Below, piece by piece: positions 34,141 to 43,188 of a stretch of 64,000 nucleotides of DNA; the stretch's first letter is position 1, and each line of letters starts with the position of its first letter. The position numbers were made by a program, and so were the translations under genes. The stretch is from Bacillota bacterium (GTDB lineage Bacteria; Bacillota; Clostridia; Lachnospirales; Lachnospiraceae), in the NCBI GenBank assembly GCA_023411555.1, contig JAEYOQ010000057.1:186001-250000 (forward strand), written 5' to 3'. Under the pieces are notes generated by a model. The model was not told the origin of the DNA. It did no database searches and saw only the letters and a program-made list of their open reading frames with translations.

Positions 34141-34596
34141 ATGTTAAAATGTGAGTATACGGATGGAAGTAATAGTGATTTTGTCGAGCTTTGTCGGCTG
34201 TTGGACGATAACCTGGACCAGTTGGTTGGCGGGGCTGAGCAAAGGAAAAACTATGTACAGTATAATACACTAGAGAATATCCATGATGTAGTTTTGTTCT
34301 ATGATGAGGATAAGCCCTGTGCATGTGCCAGCTTTAAGCATTATGAAGAGGGTACTGCTGAAATGAAGCGTGTTTTTATTCGGCAAGAGTATCGTGGTAA
34401 GGGAGTTTCTAAGGAATTGATTCAAGCAATCGAAGCACTTGCGAGAGAGAAGGGCTATCGGAAGATGATCTTAGAGACCGGAAAACCGTTGATTGCAGCC
34501 ACCAAGCTATATCTGAGAATGGGGTATCAAATCATTGATAATTATGGTCAATATAAGAACATGCCTTTATCCATATGCATGAGTAAGGAACTGTAA
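34141..34596 (+). CDS. GNAT family N-acetyltransferase
   Basis: The 151-residue protein has the GNAT fold with the acetyl-CoA loop RQEYRGKGVSKELI near residue 85, preceded by the strand EMKRVFI and followed by YRKMILETG and LYLRMGYQII. The acceptor is unknown. ATG 34141 is chosen for the GGAGGAG just upstream. It is the last gene of a small run of plus-strand metabolic genes, closed by a terminator. Confidence 0.85.
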   Translation: MLKCEYTDGSNSDFVELCRLLDDNLDQLVGGAEQRKNYVQYNTLENIHDVVLFYDEDKPCACASFKHYEEGTAEMKRVFIRQEYRGKGVSKELIQAIEALAREKGYRKMILETGKPLIAATKLYLRMGYQIIDNYGQYKNMPLSICMSKEL

Positions 34597-34647
34597 GTAA
34601 TGAATGAAATAGTATCAGGCTGTAATAGGCCAGGTACAATATATAAG

Positions 34648-34703
34648 GGCAGCGACTTCGTACTTTATGATATCCATAATGAAACGAAGAGCTGCCATTT
34701 TTA
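34648..34703 (+). terminator. Terminator after the GNAT gene
   Basis: GGGCAGC-GACTTCG pairs with CGAAGA-GCTGCC around a long loop and is followed by ATTTTTA. It also lies just beyond the end of the converging aldo/keto reductase gene. Confidence 0.75.
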
Positions 34704-34735
34704 GTGAGTTTACACATTATTCCCATAGGAAGTGT

Positions 34736-35584
34736 TTAAAATGGTGCCGAATCTGGATGATGGCCTGTGAGACCATAAACCTCCAAAGCTCTTAATGCAT
34801 CGATATCATCAGAAGAAAGCTCAAAATCAAAGATATCAGCATTTTCCAGCATACGATCTCTAGAGTTGGTCTTGGGGAGGGGAAGATGACCATGCTGAAT
34901 GCTCCAGCGAAGCAGAACCTGAGCTGTTGTTTTGTTGTATTTTGAAGCAATAGAAATCAAGACCGGATGATCCATCTGACCTTTGATCAGAGGACTCCAG
35001 GCTTCTACTATCATCCGCTTCTCCTTGCAATAATTCACTGTTTCACGTTGGGTGTACTGAGGATGTATCTCCAGTTGATCTACCATAGGTGCAATCTTGG
35101 CAGTTTCCAGTAGGGCGTCGATATGATGCTCTAAAAAATTACTTACTCCGATGGCCTTTATTTTACCTTCGCTGTATAGCTCCTCAAAGGCTGTCCATGT
35201 TCCCTCGTTAACTTCCTTCCAACAGTCTCTGTAGGCCAATGGAATAGGCCAGTGTATCAGGTACAGATCTAGATAATCCAACCCAAGGTTATCCATGGTT
35301 ATCTCAAAGGCCTTCAAGGTCTTTTCATAACCATGATCCGGATTATCTAATTTACTTGTGACGAATAATTCACTTCGCTTTAGACCGGATTCTCTTACTG
35401 CTCTGCCGACTGACTTTTCATTTTGATATGCAAAGGCTGTATCAATGTGGCGATAGCCACATTCAATTGCAGTTTTCACGATGTCCGTTGTGATATCCTC
35501 CTTTGGAAGCATCCAGGTTCCAAAGCCGACGCAGGGGATTTTTACTCCGTTTGAGAGAACATAACAGTCTTGTATGCTATACAT
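34736..35584 (-). CDS. Aldo/keto reductase
   Basis: The 282-residue protein is a complete TIM-barrel aldo/keto reductase: VGFGTWMLP near residue 21, GYRHIDTAFAYQNEKSVG (catalytic Asp and Tyr), LFVTSKLDN (Lys), LDLYLIHWPIP (His), IGVSNF, and LPLPKTNSRDRMLEN, the NADP-binding segment. It resembles the 2,5-diketo-gluconate reductase group; the substrate is unknown. ATG 35584 is preceded by GGAAGGAG at nine bases; an in-frame ATG further upstream lacks a good site. Confidence 0.92.
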   Translation of the reverse strand: MYSIQDCYVLSNGVKIPCVGFGTWMLPKEDITTDIVKTAIECGYRHIDTAFAYQNEKSVGRAVRESGLKRSELFVTSKLDNPDHGYEKTLKAFEITMDNLGLDYLDLYLIHWPIPLAYRDCWKEVNEGTWTAFEELYSEGKIKAIGVSNFLEHHIDALLETAKIAPMVDQLEIHPQYTQRETVNYCKEKRMIVEAWSPLIKGQMDHPVLISIASKYNKTTAQVLLRWSIQHGHLPLPKTNSRDRMLENADIFDFELSSDDIDALRALEVYGLTGHHPDSAPF

Positions 35585-35773
35585 ATAGAAAACTCCTTCC
35601 ATCATATCAAACATATATTTATTCTGTGTAATAATCTTCTTTAAAATTCATTTATTAAAAGAATATCCAAATAATAATAATAGGAAAGCCATCAGAATAT
35701 AGAAGCATTTTCGCTGCATCATTCCAGGAACACTTGCTGCCAGAAAGCCCTTGTTTAGCACAATAATCTATAT

Positions 35774-35942
35774 TATAATGAAAGCGTAGTGAGCATACTA
35801 CAAGCAAGATGCGCAGCAAGCTTGTTTGTAAGTATGCGATCGGAGCTGGAGATCATGAACACGCTTTATGTTCATGATATAATGAAAGCGTAGTGAGCAT
35901 ACTACAAGCAAGGTTGCGCAGCAAGCTTGTTTGTAAGTATGC
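35774..35942. repeat. 64 bp hairpin repeat, two copies 104 bp apart
   Basis: 35774-35837 and 35878-35942 are nearly identical and both begin TATAATGAAAGCGTAGTGAG. Inside each, GCATACTACAAGCAAG pairs with CTTGTTTGTAAGTATGC. Between them ATCATGAAC/GTTCATGAT forms a perfect 9-base hairpin. A shorter relative lies at 45454-45498 inside another element. No gene is present in 35585-35992. Confidence 0.85.
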
Positions 35943-35992
35943 CAAATTAATGCAAGCAAAAGATCAGAAGTAATTACGTGGAGGATAAGCCC

Positions 35993-36652
35993 TTGAATAA
36001 GAAAAAAGCAGTCATCTTTGATGTCGATGGAACTTTGGTTGATCGTAAGGATGCATTTTTACGATTTTGTAGCTACCTTATAGACCGATATAGTAAGGAT
36101 AATCCTTATGATTGTACAAGAGAAGCCTTGATCGAATATATGATTGAGATTGATGAGAATGGATACAGTGGATTGGAGAAATTTTATGTCAGACTGAATA
36201 AGCTTTGGAGGCTGCCTATTACGGTTGAGGAATTTATAACGGAGCGGAATGAAGTGTTCGGTAAGCTGACAACCGCATATCCGGAGCTATATGAGGTTTT
36301 GGAGACACTAAGGGGAAGATATAAACTGGGGATTATTACAAACGGATTTTCCTCTGTACAGAGAGAAAAGATCAATACGGTAAAGATTGCAGAGTATTTT
36401 GATGATATTATTGTATCAGGAGAACATGATTTTGCAAAACCGGATTCCCGGATATTCGCTTTGTCCTGTGAACGGCTTGGTGTAACACCGGAGGAAGCAG
36501 TCTATGTAGGTGATTATTATAAGAATGACATTGCAGGAGCAATCGGTGCAGGGATAATGCCCATCTGGATTAGTGAGGACCCAGAGGAACATAAAGACTA
36601 TGAGGGAATCCGAGTAAGCAGATTGAGGGATATCCTCACCTATTTAGAATAG
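35993..36652 (+). CDS. HAD family hydrolase (YjjG-like, subfamily IA)
   Basis: The 219-residue protein starts KKAVIFDVDGTLVDRKD with the catalytic aspartate pair, has a helical cap (about 20-85), LGIITNGFSSVQREKI (motif II), the lysine in DFAKPDSRIF, and AVYVGDYYKNDIAGAIGAG (motif IV). This pattern is close to YjjG-type nucleotidases and other small-molecule phosphatases. TTG 35993 is preferred because GGAGG lies eight bases upstream; GTG 35978 has a poor site. The repeat pair lies directly upstream. Confidence 0.83.
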   Translation: MNKKKAVIFDVDGTLVDRKDAFLRFCSYLIDRYSKDNPYDCTREALIEYMIEIDENGYSGLEKFYVRLNKLWRLPITVEEFITERNEVFGKLTTAYPELYEVLETLRGRYKLGIITNGFSSVQREKINTVKIAEYFDDIIVSGEHDFAKPDSRIFALSCERLGVTPEEAVYVGDYYKNDIAGAIGAGIMPIWISEDPEEHKDYEGIRVSRLRDILTYLE

Positions 36653-36723
36653 CAGATGAATGGAACTTCGTTTCCCTCGTATTCATATGGATAAGGGCTA
36701 ACGAAGCATATTTTATTATTTAT

Positions 36724-36758
36724 AAAGCAAGGACAGCAGCATTTATCCTTGCTTTATT
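36724..36758 (+). terminator. Terminator after the HAD gene
   Basis: AAAGCAAGGA pairs perfectly with TCCTTGCTTT around a 12-base loop and is followed by ATTTC. Confidence 0.75.
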
Positions 36759-36782
36759 TCGTTGGATTTTACGTCCCATGAA

Positions 36783-36801
36783 ATAAAAAGCCCACTGGGC
36801 T
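36783..36801 (-). terminator. Terminator after the yesN-like gene
   Basis: On the minus strand AGCCCA and TGGGCT form a short stem followed by TTTTTATTT. It lies 14 bases after the stop codon of the response regulator gene. Confidence 0.7.
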
Positions 36802-36814
36802 CCCATTCTAGAGC

Positions 36815-38419
36815 CTACGCTTCAATCTGAGACATAAAATCACGTGGTGAAATACCGGTTACTTTTTTGAAGACACGACTAAAATAAAAAGCACTTTCGA
36901 AACCAAGAACATCGGAAATCTCGTATATCTTAAGTCTGTGCTCTGTCATTAACTTCTTAGCGGCATCTATCTTACAATGATTTATATAATCCGTAAAACC
37001 GACCTCATTATATTTAGAAAAAAGAATACTTAGATAATTGGGGCTGATATTAAAGGCATCCGCAACCTTATTCAAGGTCAGCTTTTCCTCTACATGATCG
37101 TTAATATATTTCTTTACATTAATTACAATATGGTTCTTATAATCCTTATTATGCCGGGTGAAGCTATCGCAAAGACCGTCGCGTAGCTGTGTCAGCCACT
37201 GGGTAATTTGGACGACACTGGTCAGTTCGTAAAGAGACCGATAGCCGTTATTCCTATTCTCAAATATCTCGGATACAATCTTTTCTCCATTGTTAAGCAG
37301 GGAAAGGGATAGGTAGAGTATGTTCCCCGCAGCATCCAGAGCCTGTACATAATGAGTTGTGTGGTTCTTAAATAGATGTATAACAGAAGTAAATATATCG
37401 TAAAGAGCCTTTTCATCAAATTCAGTATAGGCTTTCCGGATATCTTCTTTAAACAAGGAGATGTTAAATACATTTTTATGCTGCTTAAGGTAGGAGATAT
37501 CATCAGCAAACAGGATAGGCTTTTCCTGATTGACCTGGGTGAATATCTGTTTCGCATCCTGAAAGGAGGCGGCTATCTGAAGTGGTGATTTAACCACCAT
37601 TCCTATGCTTGCGTATACAATAACGCTATAATAATTAAAAAGCATGGTAGAAACCTGGTCCACCGCATTCTTGATCAGTGCTTTATAATCCGGTGATATC
37701 TTTTTATCAAGAAAAAAGATGATTACAAAGTGTTTCATATCCAAAGATAGGACATGACAAGGGATGTATTTGGCGGCCAACTCGCTAGCAATCTGCAGAC
37801 TGCTGGTATAAAGGCTGAGACGCTTATCCGCAGACATTTCATTGGATTTTTCGCTGTTGAATTCTACATAGCATGCAGTAAAGGCTTCATAGTCGAAGCT
37901 GATATTAAGATGATTCGATTGGATATTAAAATGCTGTTCGGATTCAAAGAGGTTGAAGATTAGTCTGGTATAAAATTGTTCTCTAAGTATGTAGATACTG
38001 TTAAGTGAAGTAGTGGTCGGATTATTAGCATGGTTAAGCTCTGATACTTTTGCGATGGCACGCTTTATTACTTCTTCAAGTATCTTCGGTGTTAGCTCCA
38101 GCTTTATCAGATAGTCGACCACCTGATAGACTATCGCTTCCTTCACGAACTGAAACTCCTCATAGCTCGTCAGAATAATAAAGACAGGTAGAGTTCTTCC
38201 TTCCTCATAACACTTTTTGGTTAGCTCAAGCCCACTCATAACAGGCATCTTAATGTCTGCTATGACGATATCTGGGGAATATTCATTGATCATTTCGTAG
38301 GCGATTGCTCCGTTTGCAGCAGTTCCGACTATGTTGATATTGTAGCTTCCCCAATTTAACATAGACTTGATTCCTGCCTGAACCAAAGGTTCATCATCGA
38401 CTATTAATAAATTAATCAT
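36815..38419 (-). CDS. Response regulator with AraC-type DNA-binding domain (YesN-like)
   Basis: The 534-residue protein has a receiver domain (1-120) with phosphorylated D55 in VIADIKMPV, a long middle region, and a C-terminal AraC pair (about 430-530; KVADAFNISPNYLSILFSKY and EISDVLGFESAFYFSRVFKK). It pairs with the kinase gene upstream on the same strand and probably activates the divergent uronide-uptake genes from 40678. GGAGGG precedes the ATG by about five bases. Confidence 0.93.
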   Translation of the reverse strand: MINLLIVDDEPLVQAGIKSMLNWGSYNINIVGTAANGAIAYEMINEYSPDIVIADIKMPVMSGLELTKKCYEEGRTLPVFIILTSYEEFQFVKEAIVYQVVDYLIKLELTPKILEEVIKRAIAKVSELNHANNPTTTSLNSIYILREQFYTRLIFNLFESEQHFNIQSNHLNISFDYEAFTACYVEFNSEKSNEMSADKRLSLYTSSLQIASELAAKYIPCHVLSLDMKHFVIIFFLDKKISPDYKALIKNAVDQVSTMLFNYYSVIVYASIGMVVKSPLQIAASFQDAKQIFTQVNQEKPILFADDISYLKQHKNVFNISLFKEDIRKAYTEFDEKALYDIFTSVIHLFKNHTTHYVQALDAAGNILYLSLSLLNNGEKIVSEIFENRNNGYRSLYELTSVVQITQWLTQLRDGLCDSFTRHNKDYKNHIVINVKKYINDHVEEKLTLNKVADAFNISPNYLSILFSKYNEVGFTDYINHCKIDAAKKLMTEHRLKIYEISDVLGFESAFYFSRVFKKVTGISPRDFMSQIEA

Positions 38420-38501
38420 ACTTACCCTCCATTATGCCGCAAACCCGCGAGTTTAGGCGGTAGCACAAATTCAATCTTATTTAAGTCTACTTCGGTCATT
38501 C

Positions 38502-40355
38502 TCACGATACTTCCGGATTATGTGTTTCTCCTTGTGTATAATTGATTTGAAATGGTAGGAGAATGGACACCCTTGTGAATTCACCGGGTTTACTTGCTAT
38601 GGACAGACCATATTTGCTTCCAAATTGGTATTGAAGCCGTTTGTGAACATTGCTGATTCCGATTTCCTTGAAAAAGGAGGATTCCGTCGGTCCCTCACTA
38701 TGAAGCAAGTTTGCTGCAACGCTAGGATCCATACCTACCCCGTCATCCGTAACATCAATGTGTATATCCCTGTTTTCATCCTTATAAAGGTGAATGTCAA
38801 TGGTCCCGGCATTGCCTTTTGGTCCAATCCCATGAAAGATAGCATTTTCCACAATTGGTTGTAACGTAAAATTAAGTATGTAGCAGGAGGTTAATGCTTC
38901 CTCCTCTATATTATAACGAAGGGTAATCGTCCCGCCATAGCGGTATTGCTGTATGGTGAAGTAATCATTCAGTAAGGAGATTTCATGCTTTATCTCTACC
39001 AGATTGGTCGTTCCGTTGGAGATATCCTTTAATAATCTGGATAAGGATGTTGTCATTTCTGCAATCCCGGGAGCGTTTTGAATGGTTGCCATCCACTTAA
39101 TCGAATTCAATGTATTATATAGGAAATGCGGGTTTATCTGGCTTTGTAGCATTTTATATTCATAATCCTTCTTCTGCCTTTCGTCTTCAATTCGCTGATT
39201 CATTAATATTCGAACATTCTCTGATAAATCGTTAATATTCTTACCGATATCACCAAGCTCGTGTTCCCATTCTGTGGAGGGATCCCGTTCGAAATCGCCG
39301 TTCTCGATCTGTTTCATACGTTCCTTTAGTTTTTTCACCGGAACGTTAACGGTCTTTGATAAGAACCAGGATAAAAGAATACTGATAAAACTCGAGGCAG
39401 CTAGGATATACAGGGCAATCAGAAAAAAAGCCCTGAATATATTCTTGGATAATGCGGTTTCATCCAGGCATTCTGTCACATACCAGCCATCTGTATCAAG
39501 AGGGCGGGATATCAGGATGAAAACCTTTTCCCCTTCTGTATCCGGATTACGGACCTTTTGAATTATTGTATTGTTACTTAATGCAATGTCGGAGAGATCC
39601 TCTATGACCTCAAAAGTACCTGAGTAGGGGACTAAGGCTTCTTCTATGTACTGATACTGATAATCGCCAATTCGGAAGAATAGATAGCTGTCTGTCTCAG
39701 AGAGATAATTATGGATGGGAGCGGTAATAACACTCAGTGACATTTCTGTAAATATGTAACCGATTTCACCGGCTTTGTAGGGATGACCAATGGAGTGTAC
39801 AAAGGGAATCATGGGAACTTCTTTTGTAGTGAAGAATGGATCTCGCAGGATTCCGGTTGTAACCTCACCGGGGCTATCTTGGAGTGTTTTAAAAAAGGGA
39901 AGTGATAGGATGGCGTCAGCGGATACGGCTATGGTGGAATAGGGAGATTCAACAACCTGTATGATGTCACTTCTATTTTTACCGATAATGACGAGACGGA
40001 TTAACTGAGATCGGAGAGAAGCATTTGACGAGTAGATTTCTCTTATGAAATCATTGGCTTCTCGCTTGATGCTGTTATTATCTGTCTCTCCTTCTAATAC
40101 AAAATTCTTAATCTTACTACTGATCAGGCAGGATCGTATAAAACCCTTCATAACATTTATGTTAGAGTCAATAGAGGAGCAGAGGAAGGAAAGCTTGGTC
40201 TCTGATGTCTGGATCATATTTTGTCTGAGGTTCGTAGATACAACAATATAACTGATTGAGGCTATAATGGCACTTATGATAACAATTACTGAAATGGTAC
40301 TTAATAGGATACGGGCCCGTATAGTACGTAAGAATCGGATTCGTGTTTTTTTCAT
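38502..40355 (-). CDS. Sensor histidine kinase, YesM type
   Basis: The 617-residue protein has a membrane segment near residues 14-36, a large extracellular dCache-like domain (about 37-305), a second membrane segment (about 308-332), a HAMP domain (about 333-385), the motif MLQSQINPHFLYNTLNS with phosphorylated H410, and an ATPase domain with PIVENAIFHG. It should sense an external sugar or its binding protein. The start is uncertain: ATG 40355 gives a sensible N-terminus but its GGAAGG is 13 bases away; ATG 40367 and GTG 40427 are in frame. Confidence 0.9.
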   Translation of the reverse strand: MKKTRIRFLRTIRARILLSTISVIVIISAIIASISYIVVSTNLRQNMIQTSETKLSFLCSSIDSNINVMKGFIRSCLISSKIKNFVLEGETDNNSIKREANDFIREIYSSNASLRSQLIRLVIIGKNRSDIIQVVESPYSTIAVSADAILSLPFFKTLQDSPGEVTTGILRDPFFTTKEVPMIPFVHSIGHPYKAGEIGYIFTEMSLSVITAPIHNYLSETDSYLFFRIGDYQYQYIEEALVPYSGTFEVIEDLSDIALSNNTIIQKVRNPDTEGEKVFILISRPLDTDGWYVTECLDETALSKNIFRAFFLIALYILAASSFISILLSWFLSKTVNVPVKKLKERMKQIENGDFERDPSTEWEHELGDIGKNINDLSENVRILMNQRIEDERQKKDYEYKMLQSQINPHFLYNTLNSIKWMATIQNAPGIAEMTTSLSRLLKDISNGTTNLVEIKHEISLLNDYFTIQQYRYGGTITLRYNIEEEALTSCYILNFTLQPIVENAIFHGIGPKGNAGTIDIHLYKDENRDIHIDVTDDGVGMDPSVAANLLHSEGPTESSFFKEIGISNVHKRLQYQFGSKYGLSIASKPGEFTRVSILLPFQINYTQGETHNPEVS

Positions 40356-40677
40356 ATTAATTATCATGCCTTCCCAAGGATAATTATGTATTGTGTGACA
40401 TTTCCAGTTATGAGAGTATTTTAGCACATGGAGAGCTACTTTGAAAGGTAAAAAGCATAATGAGACGCACTAGCAGGTAAAGTAAAAGAAATAATGCATC
40501 TTTATCAAAAAAAATATATCTTTTGCTCAGTCTAAAATAATTTACGTAAATATTTTGAATGAAATATTTAAATAAGCCATGTAAAAATGGCAGAAAAGAC
40601 TTTATACTAGAGACACAGTGATCCTTGTGGATTACGCAAGAACTATTTTAATCAAATGTAAAAGGGAGGATTATTTT
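40356..40677. promoter_or_regulatory. Divergent control region between the yesM-like and SBP genes
   Basis: This stretch of about 320 bases lies between divergent genes, so it must hold the promoters and probably the YesN-like binding sites. It is very AT-rich around 40500-40570. TATACT at about 40604 is a possible -10 box for the SBP gene, with a poor -35, as expected of an activated promoter. I cannot point to a defined operator. Confidence 0.4.
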
Positions 40678-42045
40678 ATGAAGAAGCTTTTAACTGTTCT
40701 ACTCGCAGTGGTAATGTTGACTTCACTATTATCAGGATGTGCAAAAAAGGCGGAGCCAGCGGATAATAATGTAGCAACGGTAGCACCTACAACAGCTCCC
40801 GCCGAAGCTGCTCCTGTAGCAACGACGGAACCAGAGCCGGAAGCAGAACCGATCACGTTAAAGTGGGCAATATGGGATAAAGATATTACTGCATATTGGG
40901 TGGCAATAAAGGAAGCTTATGAAGCAGCGAACCCGAATGTTACCATCGAAATGGTTGATCTGGGTTCTACTGATTATATGACCGTACTTGCAACGGAGCT
41001 TTCCGGGAGTGGTTCTGATTTTGACGTAGTAACGATTAAGGACGTTCCTGGTTATGCAACCCTGGTTTCCAAAAACACACTGGAATCCTTGGAAAGCTAC
41101 ATAACCGCAGCCGGTATTGATTTAAGCCAGTATGGCGGTGTTGATAGCCAGATCAGAGTGAACGGTAATCTCTACGAGCTTCCTTTCCGTAATGATTTCT
41201 GGGTAGTATATTATAATAAAGACATATTCGATGCAGCAGGAGTTGCCTATCCTACTAACGACATGACCTTTGAGGAGTATGATGCTCTTGCAAGAAAGGT
41301 AGCTAATCCAACCTTTGGTTCTCAGGTTTACGGAACACACTATCATACCTGGAGAAGTGCGGTTCAGTTATTCGGAGTGCTTGATGGAAAGAACTCTGTC
41401 TTAAGTGGAAAGTATGATTACTTTAAACCCTATTATGAGATGGTATTAAAACAGGAGGATGACCAGATTTGCAGAAATTATGCAGATTTAAGTGCTGAAG
41501 GATTACATTACTCTGCAGCTTTCTCCGGTGGTGATGTGGCTCTAATGAACATGGGCTCCTGGTTTATATCCACCTTGATTAAAAATATCGGTAGCGGTGA
41601 ATACGATGCTTCCCTATGCGGCAACTGGGGTATGGTAAAATATCCTCATGCTCAGGGAGTGGAAGCGGGTTCAACCCTTGGAACCATTACAGGGCTTGCC
41701 GTAACCAGCGTATCCGATCAGAAGCAGGCAGCCTTTGATTTCGTAAGTTGGGTAGCCGGTGCAGAAGGAGCAAAGATTATGGCGGAGACAGGTAACTTCC
41801 CTGCACTGATGAATGATGAGGTTTCTAGTATTATTGCAGGCTTAACGGGCTTCCCGACGGATGTAGCAAGCAAGGAAGCACTGCAAGTATCTAATCTGTA
41901 TCTGGAGGTTCCTTATGCAGAGAATGTATCTGAAATTAATGTTATTCTGGATACCTACCATAAATCAATTATGAACCGTGAGATTACCATTGATGAAGGC
42001 ATTGAAAAAATGAATGAAGAAGTTGGAAAGCTCTTGGGAAATTAG
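40678..42045 (+). CDS. Extracellular sugar-binding lipoprotein (family 1 SBP)
   Basis: The 455-residue protein has a lipoprotein signal (LLSGC, cysteine near residue 21), a Thr/Ala/Pro/Glu-rich linker to about residue 60, and a MalE-type domain starting ITLKWAIWDKDITAYW, with FDVVTIKDVPGYATL, LPFRNDFWVVYYNKDIF and AFDFVSWVAGAEGAKIM. It captures an oligosaccharide for the MalFG-type permeases that follow. AAGGGAGG precedes ATG 40678. The ATPase of this importer is not in the locus, so a shared MsmX-type ATPase is expected. Confidence 0.92.
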   Translation: MKKLLTVLLAVVMLTSLLSGCAKKAEPADNNVATVAPTTAPAEAAPVATTEPEPEAEPITLKWAIWDKDITAYWVAIKEAYEAANPNVTIEMVDLGSTDYMTVLATELSGSGSDFDVVTIKDVPGYATLVSKNTLESLESYITAAGIDLSQYGGVDSQIRVNGNLYELPFRNDFWVVYYNKDIFDAAGVAYPTNDMTFEEYDALARKVANPTFGSQVYGTHYHTWRSAVQLFGVLDGKNSVLSGKYDYFKPYYEMVLKQEDDQICRNYADLSAEGLHYSAAFSGGDVALMNMGSWFISTLIKNIGSGEYDASLCGNWGMVKYPHAQGVEAGSTLGTITGLAVTSVSDQKQAAFDFVSWVAGAEGAKIMAETGNFPALMNDEVSSIIAGLTGFPTDVASKEALQVSNLYLEVPYAENVSEINVILDTYHKSIMNREITIDEGIEKMNEEVGKLLGN

Positions 42046-42087
42046 TATTATTAACAAACCGAGTAATGCTTTCGTCACTAGTTTATG

Positions 42088-42115
42088 GTCGGGGCTGGCA
42101 TTCACCAGCCCCGAC
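42088..42115. terminator. Strong hairpin between the SBP and permease genes
   Basis: GTCGGGGCTGG pairs perfectly with CCAGCCCCGAC around a six-base loop. There is almost no T-run (TTAG), so it probably stabilises the upstream mRNA end or causes partial termination, which would raise binding-protein levels above those of the permeases. Confidence 0.65.
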
Positions 42116-42239
42116 TTAGTAAAAGAATGAAGACTGTGACGATTAAGCTACCCCGATCAATCAGAAATACAAGTAGTAATATGAAACAATGCAAATTGGG
42201 GAAAGGAGTTTAAGCCTTCTTGGGCTTTCGAATATTAAA

Positions 42240-43163
42240 ATGGATAAAAAGAAACCAGACAAATCGAAGCGAAGGATAAGTAAGAAAGTGAAAAGAGAGC
42301 TGATCGCCTACTCTTTCATTGCTCCTAATTTTATTGGGTTTGCCATATTCACTCTCATTCCAGTGGTCTTGGCCTTTGGATTGGCTTTTATGAACTGGGA
42401 TGGAAGTAATCCGATTACCTTTGCCGGATTAGACAATTTTAAAAAATTGGTTACAGATACCTTTTTTCTATCTGCACTTAGAAATACAATTATCTATGTA
42501 ATAGGTACGGTACCGCTTACTATGATAGCAGCTTTGGCACTTGCAATCTTACTAAACCAGAAGGTCAGGGCAAGGGGCTTTCTTCGAACTGTGGCCTTCT
42601 TTCCCTATGTTGCTTCATTAGTAGCCATTACAGCGGTATGGAGTATGATTTTTCATCCTTCCAAGGGCCCTGTAAATTACATATTACTGACGATTTTTGG
42701 GGTGCCTCAGCAGGATCTTCCCAAATGGTTCAGTGGTAATCTGGTGCTTGTGACCTTGATTCTGTTCAGTGTATGGAAATACATGGGTTACTATATGGTG
42801 ATATATTTAGCCGGACTTCAAGGTATCTCAGCCGATTTATACGAAGCAGGTGGTTTGGACGGTGCTAACACTTGGCAGAAATTTCGGTTTATTACCTGGC
42901 CCCAATTGAGACCGACGACTTTTTTTGTTGTGGTTATGTTAACGATTAATTGCTTTAAGGTATATGACATAGCGGTTATGTTAGCCGGAGGGGGAGACGG
43001 CAAATTAAGCACTTCGGCTGCAGTTCTAGTTTACTATATTTATCAGAATGCATTCAACTATTGGAAGTTGGGATATTCCAGTGCTATCGCAATGGTATTG
43101 TTTGTAATGGTCCTTATTATAACAATCATACAGTTTCGATATGAAAAGAAGTTAAATGCATAA
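42240..43163 (+). CDS. Sugar ABC transporter permease (MalF/UgpA-like)
   Basis: The 307-residue protein has six membrane segments after a basic N-terminus and the EAA loop YEAGGLDGANTWQKFRFITWPQLRP near residue 205 that contacts the ATPase. With the following gene it forms the importer channel. The start is unclear: ATG 42240 gives a normal N-terminus but has no ribosome site; AAAGGAG at 42202-42208 sits between it and an in-frame ATG at 42189. Confidence 0.92.
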   Translation: MDKKKPDKSKRRISKKVKRELIAYSFIAPNFIGFAIFTLIPVVLAFGLAFMNWDGSNPITFAGLDNFKKLVTDTFFLSALRNTIIYVIGTVPLTMIAALALAILLNQKVRARGFLRTVAFFPYVASLVAITAVWSMIFHPSKGPVNYILLTIFGVPQQDLPKWFSGNLVLVTLILFSVWKYMGYYMVIYLAGLQGISADLYEAGGLDGANTWQKFRFITWPQLRPTTFFVVVMLTINCFKVYDIAVMLAGGGDGKLSTSAAVLVYYIYQNAFNYWKLGYSSAIAMVLFVMVLIITIIQFRYEKKLNA

Positions 43164-43188
43164 GTAAATTAGGAAAGGAGGAACTGAT

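Noticed and set aside
35774..35942. Catabolite-response (cre) sites suggested by TGAAAGCG in the repeat units.
   Set aside because: Only half of the cre consensus is present and it is simply part of the dispersed hairpin repeat.
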